Below are positions 1-8,340 of a stretch of DNA of 46,446 nucleotides, piece by piece. Source of the stretch: an uncultured Jannaschia sp. (GTDB lineage: Bacteria > Pseudomonadota > Alphaproteobacteria > Rhodobacterales > Rhodobacteraceae); the NCBI RefSeq assembly GCF_947494025.1, contig NZ_CANLTQ010000023.1, forward strand, positions 1 to 46,446. Direction: 5' to 3'. The notes under the pieces are model-generated. The model did no database searches. It was given only the letters and a program-made list of their open reading frames with translations, and was not told where the DNA came from. Every line of letters starts with the position of its first letter. The first letter of the stretch is position 1. Made by a program: the position numbers and the translations under genes.

Positions 1-57
1 CACTCCTCCGAGACGGAAGGAAATGGACCGAAACCCCCGCTTGATCATCACGGATAC

Positions 58-94
58 TCGGGACATTGCTTCGCAATGCCCTGCCGGGTAGCGG
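58..94. repeat. REP-like 37-bp repeat, copy 1
   Basis: This 37-base segment aligns without gaps to 417-453 with 28 of 37 bases identical. The core is GCAATnnCCTGCCGGG. It contains a short hairpin, ATTGC-TTC-GCAAT (66-77). It sits exactly where the transposase coding sequence loses its N-terminal half. Confidence 0.6.
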
Positions 95-416
95 GATCCT
101 ACGACTTCGTCGAAAGCCGGACCCACGAGGGAAGGAAGGTCCGCATGCTCAACGTCGTCGACGAGTTCACTCGGGAGTGCCTGGCCATCAGGATCGACCG
201 GAAGCTGAACTCGACCGCCGTGATCGACGCGTTGACCGATCTGTTCATCCTGCAGGGCGTGCCCGGTCACGTGCGCTCGGATAACGGGCCGGAGTTCATC
301 GCCAAAGCCGTTCGGGACTGGATCGATGCGGTCGGAGCGAAGACGGCATTCATCGAGCCGGGAAGCCCTTGGGAGAACGGCTACTGCGAGAGCATCAACT
401 CGAAGCTCCGCCCCTC

Positions 417-453
417 TCGGCAGACTGCTCTGCAATCGCCTGCCGGGCAACGG
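417..453. repeat. REP-like 37-bp repeat, copy 2, inside transposase gene
   Basis: Gapless partner of 58-94, with the same GCAATnnCCTGCCGGG core. It lies within the roughly 41-base stretch (about 411-451) that separates the conserved blocks NSKLR and DELLNGEIF and shifts the reading frame. It therefore appears to have been inserted into an otherwise intact gene. Confidence 0.6.
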
Positions 454-696
454 ACGAGCTGCTGAACGGGGAGATATTCTGTTCCCTCGCCGAGGCGCGC
501 GTCGTGATCGAGGCATGGCGCGTCCACTACAACACCGTGAGGCCTCATTCGTCGCTAGGCTATCGACCACCAGCTCCGGAGGCCATCCACTGGCCGTCAC
601 GCAACGGCGGATCCTCCTCGCCCCAGGCAACGGCAATGGCACCGAGACCCGTCATGCACTAAGACTGAAACCGGACCACCCGATAGGGGCAGGCCA

Positions 697-1640
697 CATG
701 CCTGCCGGACCGCGAAGTCCTGAAGATGCTGCCTGGTCGGACCGGACAGGTGCAGTGGCGGGCAGCGGCTGAGGAACGGCGCGGACAGCCCCTCGGTCGT
801 GTTGGCGGTCAGCACCCAGCCGACCCACGACATGTCGAATCCCACCCGGAAGTACGGGCAGGACCACGCCGCCGCCGTCGATCGATCGAGAAGCGGCAGC
901 AGCGCCTGCGCGAGGTCGTGCGCGGTGCCGGACTTCGACCGGACGGACCCGGCCTTCTCGATCTCGTCGACGACGATCAGCGGATTAGCGACACGATGCG
1001 CCAGGATCGTCTCCAGCACCCGCCCCGGCCCGGCCGACGCCCAACCAACCTGAGAGCCGACGATTGCAAACCCCGCGGGCTCGCTCGTGGCGTCGACGAT
1101 CGTCGTGGGAGCCCCAACGAGCAATCCGAGCGCCCGAGCCCGTCCTTCGGACCTCTTGCCGATCCCCGGCGGCCCGACGAGCAGCAGCGGCGACAGGCGC
1201 AGGCCGGGATCGCCCTCGCGGACCGAGCGCCGCATCGCATGCCAGACGGTCTCGGTGGCCGGCGCCATCCACGGCATGTCGGCGTGCAGGGCGGCGGCGA
1301 TCTCGTCGGCGCGGTGCTCGGTCGGGATCGCCACGAGGTCGGCCCCGGCGCGCAGGACGGAGAGCCGGGCGCGGGTCGCGGCGGACAGGTGCGCAAGACC
1401 GGTCGCGGCCTCGGCACGGTCGTGAACGGCGCGGGCGCGGCGATGGATGCGGAGCTTGCCGGACCGGGGCAGGCAGAGCTGCCATACGTGGATGTCCTCG
1501 TCACCGTCCGACGGCGTCCCGGGGCCGCTCCCGGTCCGCTGCCCCCGAAGCTGCGCCAGGTGCGCGTACAGACGGCGCTCGATGTCTGTGACGGAAGGCA
1601 CTTCGGCAAAACGGGCGGCCACGATGGGGATGCGGGGCAT
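697..1640 (-). pseudogene. AAA-family ATPase, C-terminus cut off by the IS3 element
   Basis: The chosen start is the ATG at 1640 (MPRIPIVAARFAEVPS), preceded by AAAGGGCG as ribosome binding site; upstream in-frame codons look non-coding. The protein shows an AAA/Lon-like ATP-binding core. It has a P-loop region LLLVGPPGIGKR, Walker B PLIVVDEIEKAG, and a sensor-1-like block VLTANTTEGLSAPFLSRC. At about residue 314 the frame runs into the IS3 right end, so the last subdomain is missing. The P-loop ends GKR instead of GK[ST], so the Mg2+-coordinating Ser/Thr is absent, which fits inactivation. Function beyond ATPase is unknown. Relatives are annotated only as AAA ATPases. Confidence 0.7.
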
Positions 1641-2036
1641 GATCGCCCTTTCGACAGGCCGCCGCCGATCGGGGCGGGCCGCGTCCCGGCCGGCAACGGC
1701 ACCGGGATGGCTGAGGAAAGGGTCCGGACCTTTGGGAACAAGAGGTGAACGGAAGGCAGGCTCGCGCCAACGTCGGCGCGCGCTCTCGCCTGGCAGTTGA
1801 AGCATCAGTGTCGAAAAGTATATCTTCCTAAGTAGCTGTTATATAACACAACTGGAAGAAGAAGACCAAGGCCCTAATGGCAGCTAATCGGTGTCGCCAG
1901 TGGAAGATAACCCTGCATAATGGCAGTTTGCCGGCGTTTCCTGCACGGTCGCTGGGAACGGTCGAGTACAACCTTATCACCCGGAAAATTGGTAAGGCCA
2001 CTTGACAGATGCGTTCGGATTGGCAGGATCGCGACG
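1641..2036. other. AT-richer divergent intergenic region
   Basis: This stretch between the ATPase remnant and the GntR gene is AT-richer at 1800-1970 than its surroundings. It contains a perfect 10-bp palindrome GTTATATAAC (1838-1847). A 9-bp direct repeat TAATGGCAG occurs at 1875-1883 and 1918-1926. An open frame from 1920 continues into the GntR gene but its first part has no protein-like features. I see no gene here. Confidence 0.5.
1990..2007 (+). promoter_or_regulatory. Possible GntR/FadR operator next to a TTGACA hexamer
   Basis: TGGTAAGGCCA (1990-2000) is close to the TGGTnnnACCA dyad bound by many FadR-type GntR proteins, with one mismatch. It directly precedes a perfect -35 hexamer TTGACA (2002-2007). 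The matching -10 is poor (AGGATC, 2025-2030). Autoregulation by the adjacent GntR protein is plausible but unproven. Confidence 0.3.
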
Positions 2037-2789
2037 ATGAACGATCAGGATTCGGAAATGAGCGTCACGTCCCTGGGACCCGGCCGGGTCTCCCTTCGGC
2101 CGTTGAAGGCGGAGGGGTATCTTGGCCGCATCCAGCGATCCCTGACAGCTTATATCGAGGCGGCCGGCCTTGGCGTGGGCGACCGGCTCCCGAACGAGCG
2201 GACGCTGGCCGCGCAGCTGGGCGTCAGTCGGCCGACCATCCGCGAGGCGCTGCAGACCTGGCAGGCGATGGGCCTCGTGGAGACGCGCATGGGCAGCGGC
2301 ACCTATCTGCAACAGGAGATCCGGGCCGGCGCGCTTCATGTCCCCGTGACGATCGACCCGGGCCGGGAGGCGGTGCTGCATTCGCTGGAACTGCGCCGGG
2401 CGATCGAGACCGACGCCGCGCGCCTCGCCGTCGGGCGCGGCACGCCCGCGGAGGTGGGGCGCCTGCGCGAGGCGCTCGAAGCGATGGAGGCGGCCTATGC
2501 CGCGCACGGCTTCGCCATCCGGCAGGACCGCGCCTTCCACGAGGCGCTCTACGTCGCCAGCGGCAATCCGCTCTACCTGCAGATCTTCCGGCAGCTCATC
2601 ACGCGCATATCCGAAGGGTTCAACGCCTCCGACGAGAACCCGTTCGTGACCGAGCCCTTCGCCGATGCGAGCCAGCCCGACCACCGCGACCTCTACGAGG
2701 CGGTGGCGGCGCGCGACGCGGACCGCGCGGTGGCGGCCGTGACCCGGATTCTCGACTTCGTGGAACGGGAGCTGCGCGGTGACGCCTGA
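2037..2789 (+). CDS. GntR-family (FadR subfamily) transcriptional regulator
   Basis: A 250-residue regulator. The N-terminal winged helix-turn-helix spans about residues 25-95, with recognition segment LAAQLGVSRPTIREALQTW. An all-helical FCD effector-binding domain follows at about 105-235, carrying the family's metal/ligand motifs DRAFHEALYVASGN and DHRDLYEAV. FCD regulators usually bind small organic acids or sugar acids and derepress a neighbouring catabolic or uptake operon. I chose the ATG at 2037 (AGGA about 12 bases upstream) over the long upstream extension because the extension is not conserved-looking; ATG 2058 is an alternative. It is first in a tightly overlapping operon (the next start, GTG 2779, lies inside its 3' end), so it probably controls the PLP enzyme and importer downstream. 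Confidence 0.9.
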   Translation: MNDQDSEMSVTSLGPGRVSLRPLKAEGYLGRIQRSLTAYIEAAGLGVGDRLPNERTLAAQLGVSRPTIREALQTWQAMGLVETRMGSGTYLQQEIRAGALHVPVTIDPGREAVLHSLELRRAIETDAARLAVGRGTPAEVGRLREALEAMEAAYAAHGFAIRQDRAFHEALYVASGNPLYLQIFRQLITRISEGFNASDENPFVTEPFADASQPDHRDLYEAVAARDADRAVAAVTRILDFVERELRGDA

Positions 2790-3996
2790 GCCCTGCATCC
2801 CCGACGATTTCGCCTCGCTCCTCGCCGCGGATACCGACACCGGCGGCGCGGCCGTTCCGCCGATCCACCAGACCAGCCTCTTCACCTTCGACAGCGTCGA
2901 CGCGATGGAGGCGGCGTTCCGCGCGCCCGAGCGGCATTCGATCTACACGCGTGGACTGAACCCCACCGTGCGCGCCTTCGAACGCAAGGTCGCGGCGATG
3001 GAGCGGTGCGAGAACGCGCGCGGCTTCGCGAGCGGGATGGGCGCGATCTCGGCCACGCTCCTCGGCCTGCTCCGGACCGGCGACAAGGTCGTCTGCGTGC
3101 GCCACGTCTATCCCGACACCTACCGCATCCTGACCGGGCTGATGGAGCGGATGGGGATCGAGGCGGTCTTCGTCGACGGCGCCAACCACGGCGCGGTGCG
3201 GGATGCGCTGCGAGGCGCGCGGATGCTGTACCTCGAAAGCCCGACCAGCATGACCTTCGAGGTCCACGACATCGCCGCGCTGGCGTGGATCGCGCGGGAG
3301 GCCGGGGCGGTCAGCGTGATCGACAATTCCTGGGCAAGCCCGGCCTTCCAGCGCCCGGCGGAGCACGGGGTGGACCTCGTGATCCATTCGGCGTCGAAGT
3401 ATCTTTCGGGCCATTCCGACACCGTCGCCGGCATCGTCTGCGGCCCCGCCGAATGGATCGGGGAGATCAACCGCGTCGCCTATCCAAGCCTCGGGGCGAA
3501 GCTGTCGCCGTTCGATGCGTGGCTGCTGATCCGGGGGATGCGGACCCTGCCGATGCGGATGCGGCAGCACCACCGCGCGGGGCTGGAGATCGCCACGCGC
3601 CTCGCCGCGCATCCGGCCGTGGCGCGGGTGCGCCATCCGGGGCTCGGGGACGCGGCGGCGGGGACGCTCTCGGGGTATTCGGGCCTCTTCGCGATCCACC
3701 TGCAGGGCGGCGCGCGGGCGGCGCGCGCGTTCTGCGACCGGCTGCGGATCGTGCGCTTGGGCGTGAGCTGGGGCGGGCACGAGAGCCTCGCCTTCCCGTC
3801 GCAGCTCGGCCTGATCCAGCCGGGCCTGACCAATTCCTTCGAGGCCTTCGGCATCCCCGACGACATGGTACGCCTGCATGTCGGGCTCGAGGATGTCGAG
3901 GATCTGTGGCGCGACATCGAGCAGGCGCTCGGAACGGAGGCCCCCGGAGAAGGGGCGCGCAAGACCACGATGCACAACATGGGAGAAACGAAATGA
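2779..3996 (+). CDS. Cys/Met-metabolism PLP enzyme (cystathionine gamma-synthase/beta-lyase family)
   Basis: A 405-residue fold-type I PLP enzyme of the trans-sulfuration family (cystathionine synthase/lyase, methionine gamma-lyase). Visible motifs are TRGLNPTVRAFERKVAAME near the N-terminus, the PLP phosphate-binding region GFASGMGAISATLLGLL, and VIDNSWASPAFQRP. HSASKYLSGHSD contains the predicted Schiff-base Lys207. The length is normal. The start is GTG 2779, overlapping the regulator stop by 11 bases. Its stop overlaps the next ATG (ATGA). The reaction cannot be told from sequence; beta- or gamma-elimination of a sulfur amino acid or thioether is likeliest. Placement between a GntR regulator and a sugar-type ABC importer is odd for this family and suggests it acts on an imported S- or Se-containing compound. 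Confidence 0.88.
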   Translation: MTPEPCIPDDFASLLAADTDTGGAAVPPIHQTSLFTFDSVDAMEAAFRAPERHSIYTRGLNPTVRAFERKVAAMERCENARGFASGMGAISATLLGLLRTGDKVVCVRHVYPDTYRILTGLMERMGIEAVFVDGANHGAVRDALRGARMLYLESPTSMTFEVHDIAALAWIAREAGAVSVIDNSWASPAFQRPAEHGVDLVIHSASKYLSGHSDTVAGIVCGPAEWIGEINRVAYPSLGAKLSPFDAWLLIRGMRTLPMRMRQHHRAGLEIATRLAAHPAVARVRHPGLGDAAAGTLSGYSGLFAIHLQGGARAARAFCDRLRIVRLGVSWGGHESLAFPSQLGLIQPGLTNSFEAFGIPDDMVRLHVGLEDVEDLWRDIEQALGTEAPGEGARKTTMHNMGETK

Positions 3997-5255
3997 CGAG
4001 ATTGCTACCCTCGGCCGCGCTGGCGGCCCTCCTCGTATCGGGCGGAGCGGCGCAAGCGCAGACCCTGCGCGTGGTCGAGGTGCTGACCACCAACGAGCGC
4101 ACCGGCCTGATGGAACAGATCGTGAGCGACTTCGAGGCCGCGCATGAGGGCGTCGAGGTCGAGCTCGTCTCGGTGCCGTGGGATTCCGCCTTCGAGCGCA
4201 TCCTCAACATGGCGATGTCCGGCCAGCAGATCGACGTGCTGGAGATGCCCGAGCGCTGGATCTCGACGCTGGCGATCAACGATGCGCTGACCGATCTCGG
4301 CCCCTGGCTCTCCGAATGGGAGGGGGCGGACGGACTCACCGACGCCACGATGGACTTCACGAAGATCTACGGCGACACGTCCTATTTCGTGCCCTACGGC
4401 TACTTCGTCCGCGCGATGTACTACAACAAGCCTCTCCTCGAGGAGGCGGGCTACACCGAGCCGCCCGCCACCTGGGACGAGTTCAACGAGATGGCCCGCG
4501 CCGTTTCCGAACTCGACGGCAAGTATGGCTACTGCCTGCGCGGCTCGACCGGTGGGTTCGTCGGCTGGTGGCTCGCCACCTCGGCCATGACCGGCGCGGA
4601 GACCTGGTTCAACGAGGACGGCACCTCGGTCTTCGGGAGCCCCGAGGCGGTCGAGGGCATCCAGATGATGCTCGACCTCTACAACGACGGCGCCGCGCCC
4701 GAGGATTCGGTGAACTGGGCCTTCAACGAACAGGTCTCGGGCTTTTACTCGGGCACCTGCGCCTTCATGGATCAGGATCCGGACGCGCTCATCCAGGTGC
4801 GCGAGCGGATGGGCGACGACTTCGCCACCGCGCCGGTGCCGCTCGGACCTCCGGGACAGATCTCGCCGCCGATCGGCATGATCGGCTGGGCCGTGCCGAC
4901 GAGCTCCGAGAACCCCGAGCTCGCGAAGGAGCTCCTGGGCGAGCTGATGGCGCCCGAGGTCAACCTCGAATGGGCGAAGTTCATGGGCGTGGTCCCCGCC
5001 GTGGAGATCCCCGAGGACGACACCTATTACAGCGACCCGGTCTTCGACGGTTTCTTCGCCGAGCTCGAGGGCGACCAGTGGCAGCTGATGACCTGGCCCG
5101 CGCACCTGCCGGAGCTGGGCGAGTTCTTCGACGTGATCGCGGTCGAGACGAGCCAGGCCGCGCTTCTGGGCCAGATGTCGGCCGAGGAGCTGGCAGAGGA
5201 ATGGGACAGCTTCCTGACCGAGGCGCAGCAGCGCTGGATGGAAGAGAACCCGTGA
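3993..5255 (+). CDS. ABC transporter extracellular solute-binding protein (CUT1 type)
   Basis: A 420-residue family 1 solute-binding protein. An N-terminal signal peptide (MTRLLPSAALAALLVSGGAAQA, likely cut after AQA near residue 22) sends it to the periplasm. Body motifs typical of sugar/glycerol-phosphate binders include DVLEMPERW, YYNKPLLEEAGYTEPPATWDEF and GAAPEDSVNWAFNEQVSGFYSGTCAF. The start ATG 3993 overlaps the preceding stop, with GGGAGAAACGA as ribosome binding site. It should capture ligand and deliver it to the two permeases and the ATPase downstream. CUT1 systems usually carry di- or oligosaccharides, sugar alcohols or glycerol-3-phosphate. The ligand here is unknown, and the neighbouring PLP enzyme hints at something other than a plain sugar. 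Confidence 0.93.
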   Translation: MTRLLPSAALAALLVSGGAAQAQTLRVVEVLTTNERTGLMEQIVSDFEAAHEGVEVELVSVPWDSAFERILNMAMSGQQIDVLEMPERWISTLAINDALTDLGPWLSEWEGADGLTDATMDFTKIYGDTSYFVPYGYFVRAMYYNKPLLEEAGYTEPPATWDEFNEMARAVSELDGKYGYCLRGSTGGFVGWWLATSAMTGAETWFNEDGTSVFGSPEAVEGIQMMLDLYNDGAAPEDSVNWAFNEQVSGFYSGTCAFMDQDPDALIQVRERMGDDFATAPVPLGPPGQISPPIGMIGWAVPTSSENPELAKELLGELMAPEVNLEWAKFMGVVPAVEIPEDDTYYSDPVFDGFFAELEGDQWQLMTWPAHLPELGEFFDVIAVETSQAALLGQMSAEELAEEWDSFLTEAQQRWMEENP

Positions 5256-6178
5256 GCCTCGCGGCGGACAATCCTGCGACGGGACGTTCGCCGGGCACCT
5301 TTCGGCGGCGGCTCCGCGCCGCCGAACCTTACGGATACGTGGCGCCGGGGCTGCTGGTCGTGGCGCTCGTCATGCTCGTCCCGCTGGCCGTGGGCATCTC
5401 CTTCTCGTTCCAGAACTACGTGATCTTCCGCCCCGCCTCGCGCGGCTGGAGCGGGTTCGAGAACTACGCCGAGATCTGGAGCGACCGGACCTTCTGGCTG
5501 GCGCTCTCGAACACCGCGAAGTGGACCTTCTGGTCGGTCGCGTTCCAGCTCGGGCTGGGTCTCGGGCTGGCGCTGATCCTGAACAAGCCGTTCTTCGGTC
5601 GCGCGGTGTTCCAGTCGCTCGTGTTCCTGCCCTGGGCGGTGCCGACCTTTCTGTCGGGGCTGAACTGGCAATGGCTCTACAATCCCCTCGTGAGCCCGCT
5701 TCCCGCCGCGCTGGCCGCCGTTGGCGTGCTCGACGAGCCGCGCAACATCCTGTCGGATCCGGACCTCGCGCTCTGGGGGCCGATCACGGCGATGATCTGG
5801 TGGGGCGTGCCGTTCTTCGCGATCACGCTGCTGGCCGCCCTGCGCTCGATCCCCTCGGACCTCTACGAGGCGGCGGCCATCGACGGCGCGACGCCGTGGC
5901 AGGCGTTCCGCCATATCACCGTGCCGTTCCTGCTGCCGATGATCACGATCACCATCCTGCTGCGCACCGTCTGGGTCGCGAACTCGCCGGAGCTCATCTT
6001 CGTGATGACCGAGGGTGGGCCGGCCAACAGCTCGCAGACCTTGCCGAACTACGTCTTCACCTCCGCCTACAGCTCGATGAACTTCGGTTACGCCTCCGCG
6101 CTCGCGACCGTGCTGATGGTGATGCTGGTGATCTACTCGGTCCTTCTCCTGTGGGTCCGCGGGAGGCTCGGACGATGA
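5252..6178 (+). CDS. CUT1 ABC transporter permease, MalF/UgpA-like
   Basis: A 308-residue inner-membrane permease with about six transmembrane segments; the first is GLLVVALVMLVPLAVGISFS near residue 37. The cytoplasmic EAA loop, EAAAIDGATPWQAFRHITVP, contacts the ATPase. The start is GTG 5252 in a GTGA overlap with the binding-protein stop. The frame is open far upstream of this but that part is a shadow of the binding-protein gene. It pairs with the 274-residue permease encoded next to form the transmembrane channel. Confidence 0.93.
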   Translation: MSLAADNPATGRSPGTFRRRLRAAEPYGYVAPGLLVVALVMLVPLAVGISFSFQNYVIFRPASRGWSGFENYAEIWSDRTFWLALSNTAKWTFWSVAFQLGLGLGLALILNKPFFGRAVFQSLVFLPWAVPTFLSGLNWQWLYNPLVSPLPAALAAVGVLDEPRNILSDPDLALWGPITAMIWWGVPFFAITLLAALRSIPSDLYEAAAIDGATPWQAFRHITVPFLLPMITITILLRTVWVANSPELIFVMTEGGPANSSQTLPNYVFTSAYSSMNFGYASALATVLMVMLVIYSVLLLWVRGRLGR

Positions 6179-6999
6179 GGGCGGTGACCGGCACCGCGCT
6201 CTGGCTCGTGCGGCTGCTCTATCTCGCCTTCGCGCTGTTTCCGCTGCTGTGGCTGCTCCGGATCGCGCTGACGCCCGACGAGATCCTCTACCGGGAGGGG
6301 ACGACGCTCTGGCCCTCGCGGACCACGCTGGCGAACTTCGCCTACGTGATCGAGGAAAGCCCGTTTCCGGTTTTCTTCGCCAACACCATCGTCGTCGCTC
6401 TCGGCACCGCCGCCGCCGTGACATTGCTCGCCGCGGGGATCGGCTACGCCTTTTCGCGCTTCCGCTTCCGGGGGAAATCCGCGCTGATGGTGTTCCTCGT
6501 CATCACCCAGCTCTTCCCGATCGTGATGGTCATCACGCCGCTCTACCAGCTGCTCGCGCCGATCGGGCTCGTGGACACGCGGATCGGGCTGATCCTCGTC
6601 TTCACCGCCTTCAACCTGCCCTTCGCCGCGTTCCTTATGCATTCCTTCTACGAGGGCATTCCCGCCGAGCTGGAACAGGCCGCGATGATCGACGGCTGCA
6701 CCCGCTTCCAGGCGCTGGTGCGGATCGTGCTGCCGCTGATGCTGCCGGGGATCGGCGCGACGGTGGGCTTCGTGTTCACCGCCGCCTGGTCGGAGCTTCT
6801 GTTCTCGCTGATGCTCATCACTTCGGAATCGAAGAAGACCTTCGCCGTGGGGCTTCTGGGCTTCGTCGGCAAGTCGGGGGTGGATTGGGGGCAGATGATG
6901 GCCGCCGCGACGCTGGCGCTGATCCCGCCCGCGATCTTCTTCACCCTGATCCAGAAATACCTCGTGGGCGGCCTGACCGCCGGCGCGGTCAAGGCCTGA
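6175..6999 (+). CDS. CUT1 ABC transporter permease, MalG/UgpE-like
   Basis: A 274-residue inner-membrane permease, about six transmembrane helices, normal length for MalG-type partners. The EAA motif is [21 protein letters not shown]. The start ATG 6175 overlaps the stop of the first permease (ATGA), so the two are translationally coupled. The C-terminus ([14 protein letters not shown]) is the usual MalG-like ending. It completes the heterodimeric translocation channel of this importer. Confidence 0.93.
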   Translation: MRAVTGTALWLVRLLYLAFALFPLLWLLRIALTPDEILYREGTTLWPSRTTLANFAYVIEESPFPVFFANTIVVALGTAAAVTLLAAGIGYAFSRFRFRGKSALMVFLVITQLFPIVMVITPLYQLLAPIGLVDTRIGLILVFTAFNLPFAAFLMHSFYEGIPAELEQAAMIDGCTRFQALVRIVLPLMLPGIGATVGFVFTAAWSELLFSLMLITSESKKTFAVGLLGFVGKSGVDWGQMMAAATLALIPPAIFFTLIQKYLVGGLTAGAVKA

Positions 7000-7009
7000 G
7001 GAGGGCGCG

Positions 7010-8122
7010 ATGGCCGAAGTCACCCTGAAGGGGGTCGCGAAATCCTACGGCCGGACCCCGGCGGTGCGGGAGTTCGACCTCGACATCGCCGACGAGGAGT
7101 TCGTGGTCTTCGTGGGGCCTTCGGGCTGCGGCAAGTCGACGACGCTCCGGATGATCGCCGGGCTCGAGGACATCACCGGGGGCGAGATCCGCATCGGCGA
7201 CCGCGTGGTGAACGACCTGCCGCCGCGCGACCGCAACATCTCGATGGTGTTCCAGAACTACGCGCTCTACCCGCACATGACCGTTCGCGAAAATCAGGCC
7301 TTCGGCCTGCGTCTCGCCGGGCGCGCGAAGGAGGAGATCGCGCGGAAGGTGGCCCGTGCCTCGGGCATCCTCGGGCTCGACCCCTATCTGGAGCGTCGGC
7401 CCGCCGCGCTGTCGGGCGGCCAGCGGCAGCGCGTCGCGATGGGCCGCGCCATCGTGCGCGACCCGGACGTGTTCCTGTTCGACGAGCCGCTCTCGAACCT
7501 CGACGCGAAGCTGCGCGGCCAGATGCGGACCGAGATCAAGAAGCTGCACGAGAAGGTCCGCACTACCGTGATCTACGTCACCCACGATCAGGTCGAGGCG
7601 ATGACGCTCGCCGACCGGATCGTGGTGATGCGCGATGGCCGGATCGAGCAGGTCGGCACCCCGGAGGAGGTCTATCATCGCCCCGTCTCCGACTTCGTGG
7701 CGAGCTTCATCGGCAGCCCGCCGATGAACCTTCTCGAGGGCCGCATCGTGGCGGAGGGCGACGCGCCGGCGGTGGCGCTGTCCGGCGGGCCGGTCCTGCC
7801 GCTCGGCCCCGGCCATGCCCGGCTTCCGGCGGGAGCCTCGGTCACGCTGGGCCTGCGACCGGAAGCGATCGCGCCGCAGGGTATGGCCGGGCCGATGCGC
7901 CGGCCCTTTGCGTTCGAGGCGGATATCACGCTGGTGGAGCCGTTGGGCGGCGAGGCGCTGATCTTCCTCGCTCTTGGCGATCGGGAGATGACCGCCCGGG
8001 TGTTCCGCCCCCCCGCCCGCCTCGCGCCGGCCCGGGGCGTGCAATTCCTGGTCGATCTGGCGGAGGCGAGCGTGTTCGACGGCGGGACGGGACGACGGCT
8101 GGGCGATGACGGGGCGAATTGA
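7010..8122 (+). CDS. CUT1 ABC transporter ATP-binding protein, MalK/UgpC-like
   Basis: A 370-residue ATPase of the MalK/UgpC type that powers the importer encoded just upstream. Walker A is [16 protein letters not shown], the ABC signature [19 protein letters not shown], and Walker [17 protein letters not shown]-loop [16 protein letters not shown] follows. The C-terminal TOBE-type regulatory domain (about 240-365, including [12 protein letters not shown]) is typical of ATPases shared by, or regulated through, sugar transporters. GGAGGGCG precedes ATG 7010. It is the last gene of the operon. A frameshifted remnant of a similar ATPase lies at 19149-19380. Confidence 0.94.
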   Translation: MAEVTLKGVAKSYGRTPAVREFDLDIADEEFVVFVGPSGCGKSTTLRMIAGLEDITGGEIRIGDRVVNDLPPRDRNISMVFQNYALYPHMTVRENQAFGLRLAGRAKEEIARKVARASGILGLDPYLERRPAALSGGQRQRVAMGRAIVRDPDVFLFDEPLSNLDAKLRGQMRTEIKKLHEKVRTTVIYVTHDQVEAMTLADRIVVMRDGRIEQVGTPEEVYHRPVSDFVASFIGSPPMNLLEGRIVAEGDAPAVALSGGPVLPLGPGHARLPAGASVTLGLRPEAIAPQGMAGPMRRPFAFEADITLVEPLGGEALIFLALGDREMTARVFRPPARLAPARGVQFLVDLAEASVFDGGTGRRLGDDGAN

Positions 8123-8340
8123 CGACACGGAACCGGCACGGCAGGGCGATGCGCGCGGCGTCTCGATGATGCGGACGCGCCGTTCCGCCGCCCGGAGGGC
8201 CGGCTGGCCCCCGACCGCCCCCGTCACGCCGCAGCTGTGCCTCCGACGCGACGGCGGGAACCGGTCCCGCGACGCGGCGCCGCCCCGATCAGGTGACGTA
8301 AAGTAATTTTGCGCGAAAGAACGTTCGCCCGGCCCGCCCC

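Larger units (their letters stand above)
58..662 (+). pseudogene. IS3-family transposase OrfB, integrase core, broken in two places
   Basis: This is the DDE integrase core of an IS3-family OrfB. Visible pieces are the first catalytic Asp in SYDFVESRTHEGRK (about 95-140), the second in RSDNGPEF (about 277-300) and the Glu in ENGYCES (about 373-393). The C-terminal block HYNTVRPHSSLGYRPPAPE follows. Two things break it. Upstream of SYDFV the N-terminal half is missing and is replaced by a small repeat at 58-94. Between NSKLR (ends 410) and DELLNGEIF (from 453) about 41 extra bases carry a copy of the same repeat and shift the frame. The two parts are therefore read in different frames (76-465 and 369-662). 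No complete transposase can be made, so the copy is dead. The family assignment is secure; the IS subgroup (IS407/IS51-like) is a guess. Confidence 0.88.
58..696 (+). mobile_element. Remnant of IS3-family insertion sequence, right end preserved
   Basis: About 20 bases after the transposase stop, the sequence gaccacccgataggggcagg resembles the terminal inverted repeat typical of IS407/IS51-group IS3 elements (ends of the type TGACCTGCCCC). I place the right end near 696. The left half is missing or lies outside the window. The element has inserted into, or recombined with, the 3' part of the AAA ATPase gene that follows on the minus strand. Confidence 0.6.

Noticed and set aside
1838-1847. GTTATATAAC palindrome as a phage or integrase site
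   Set aside because: A 10-bp AT palindrome in an AT-rich promoter region is not enough evidence, and no duplicated att-like copy was seen.
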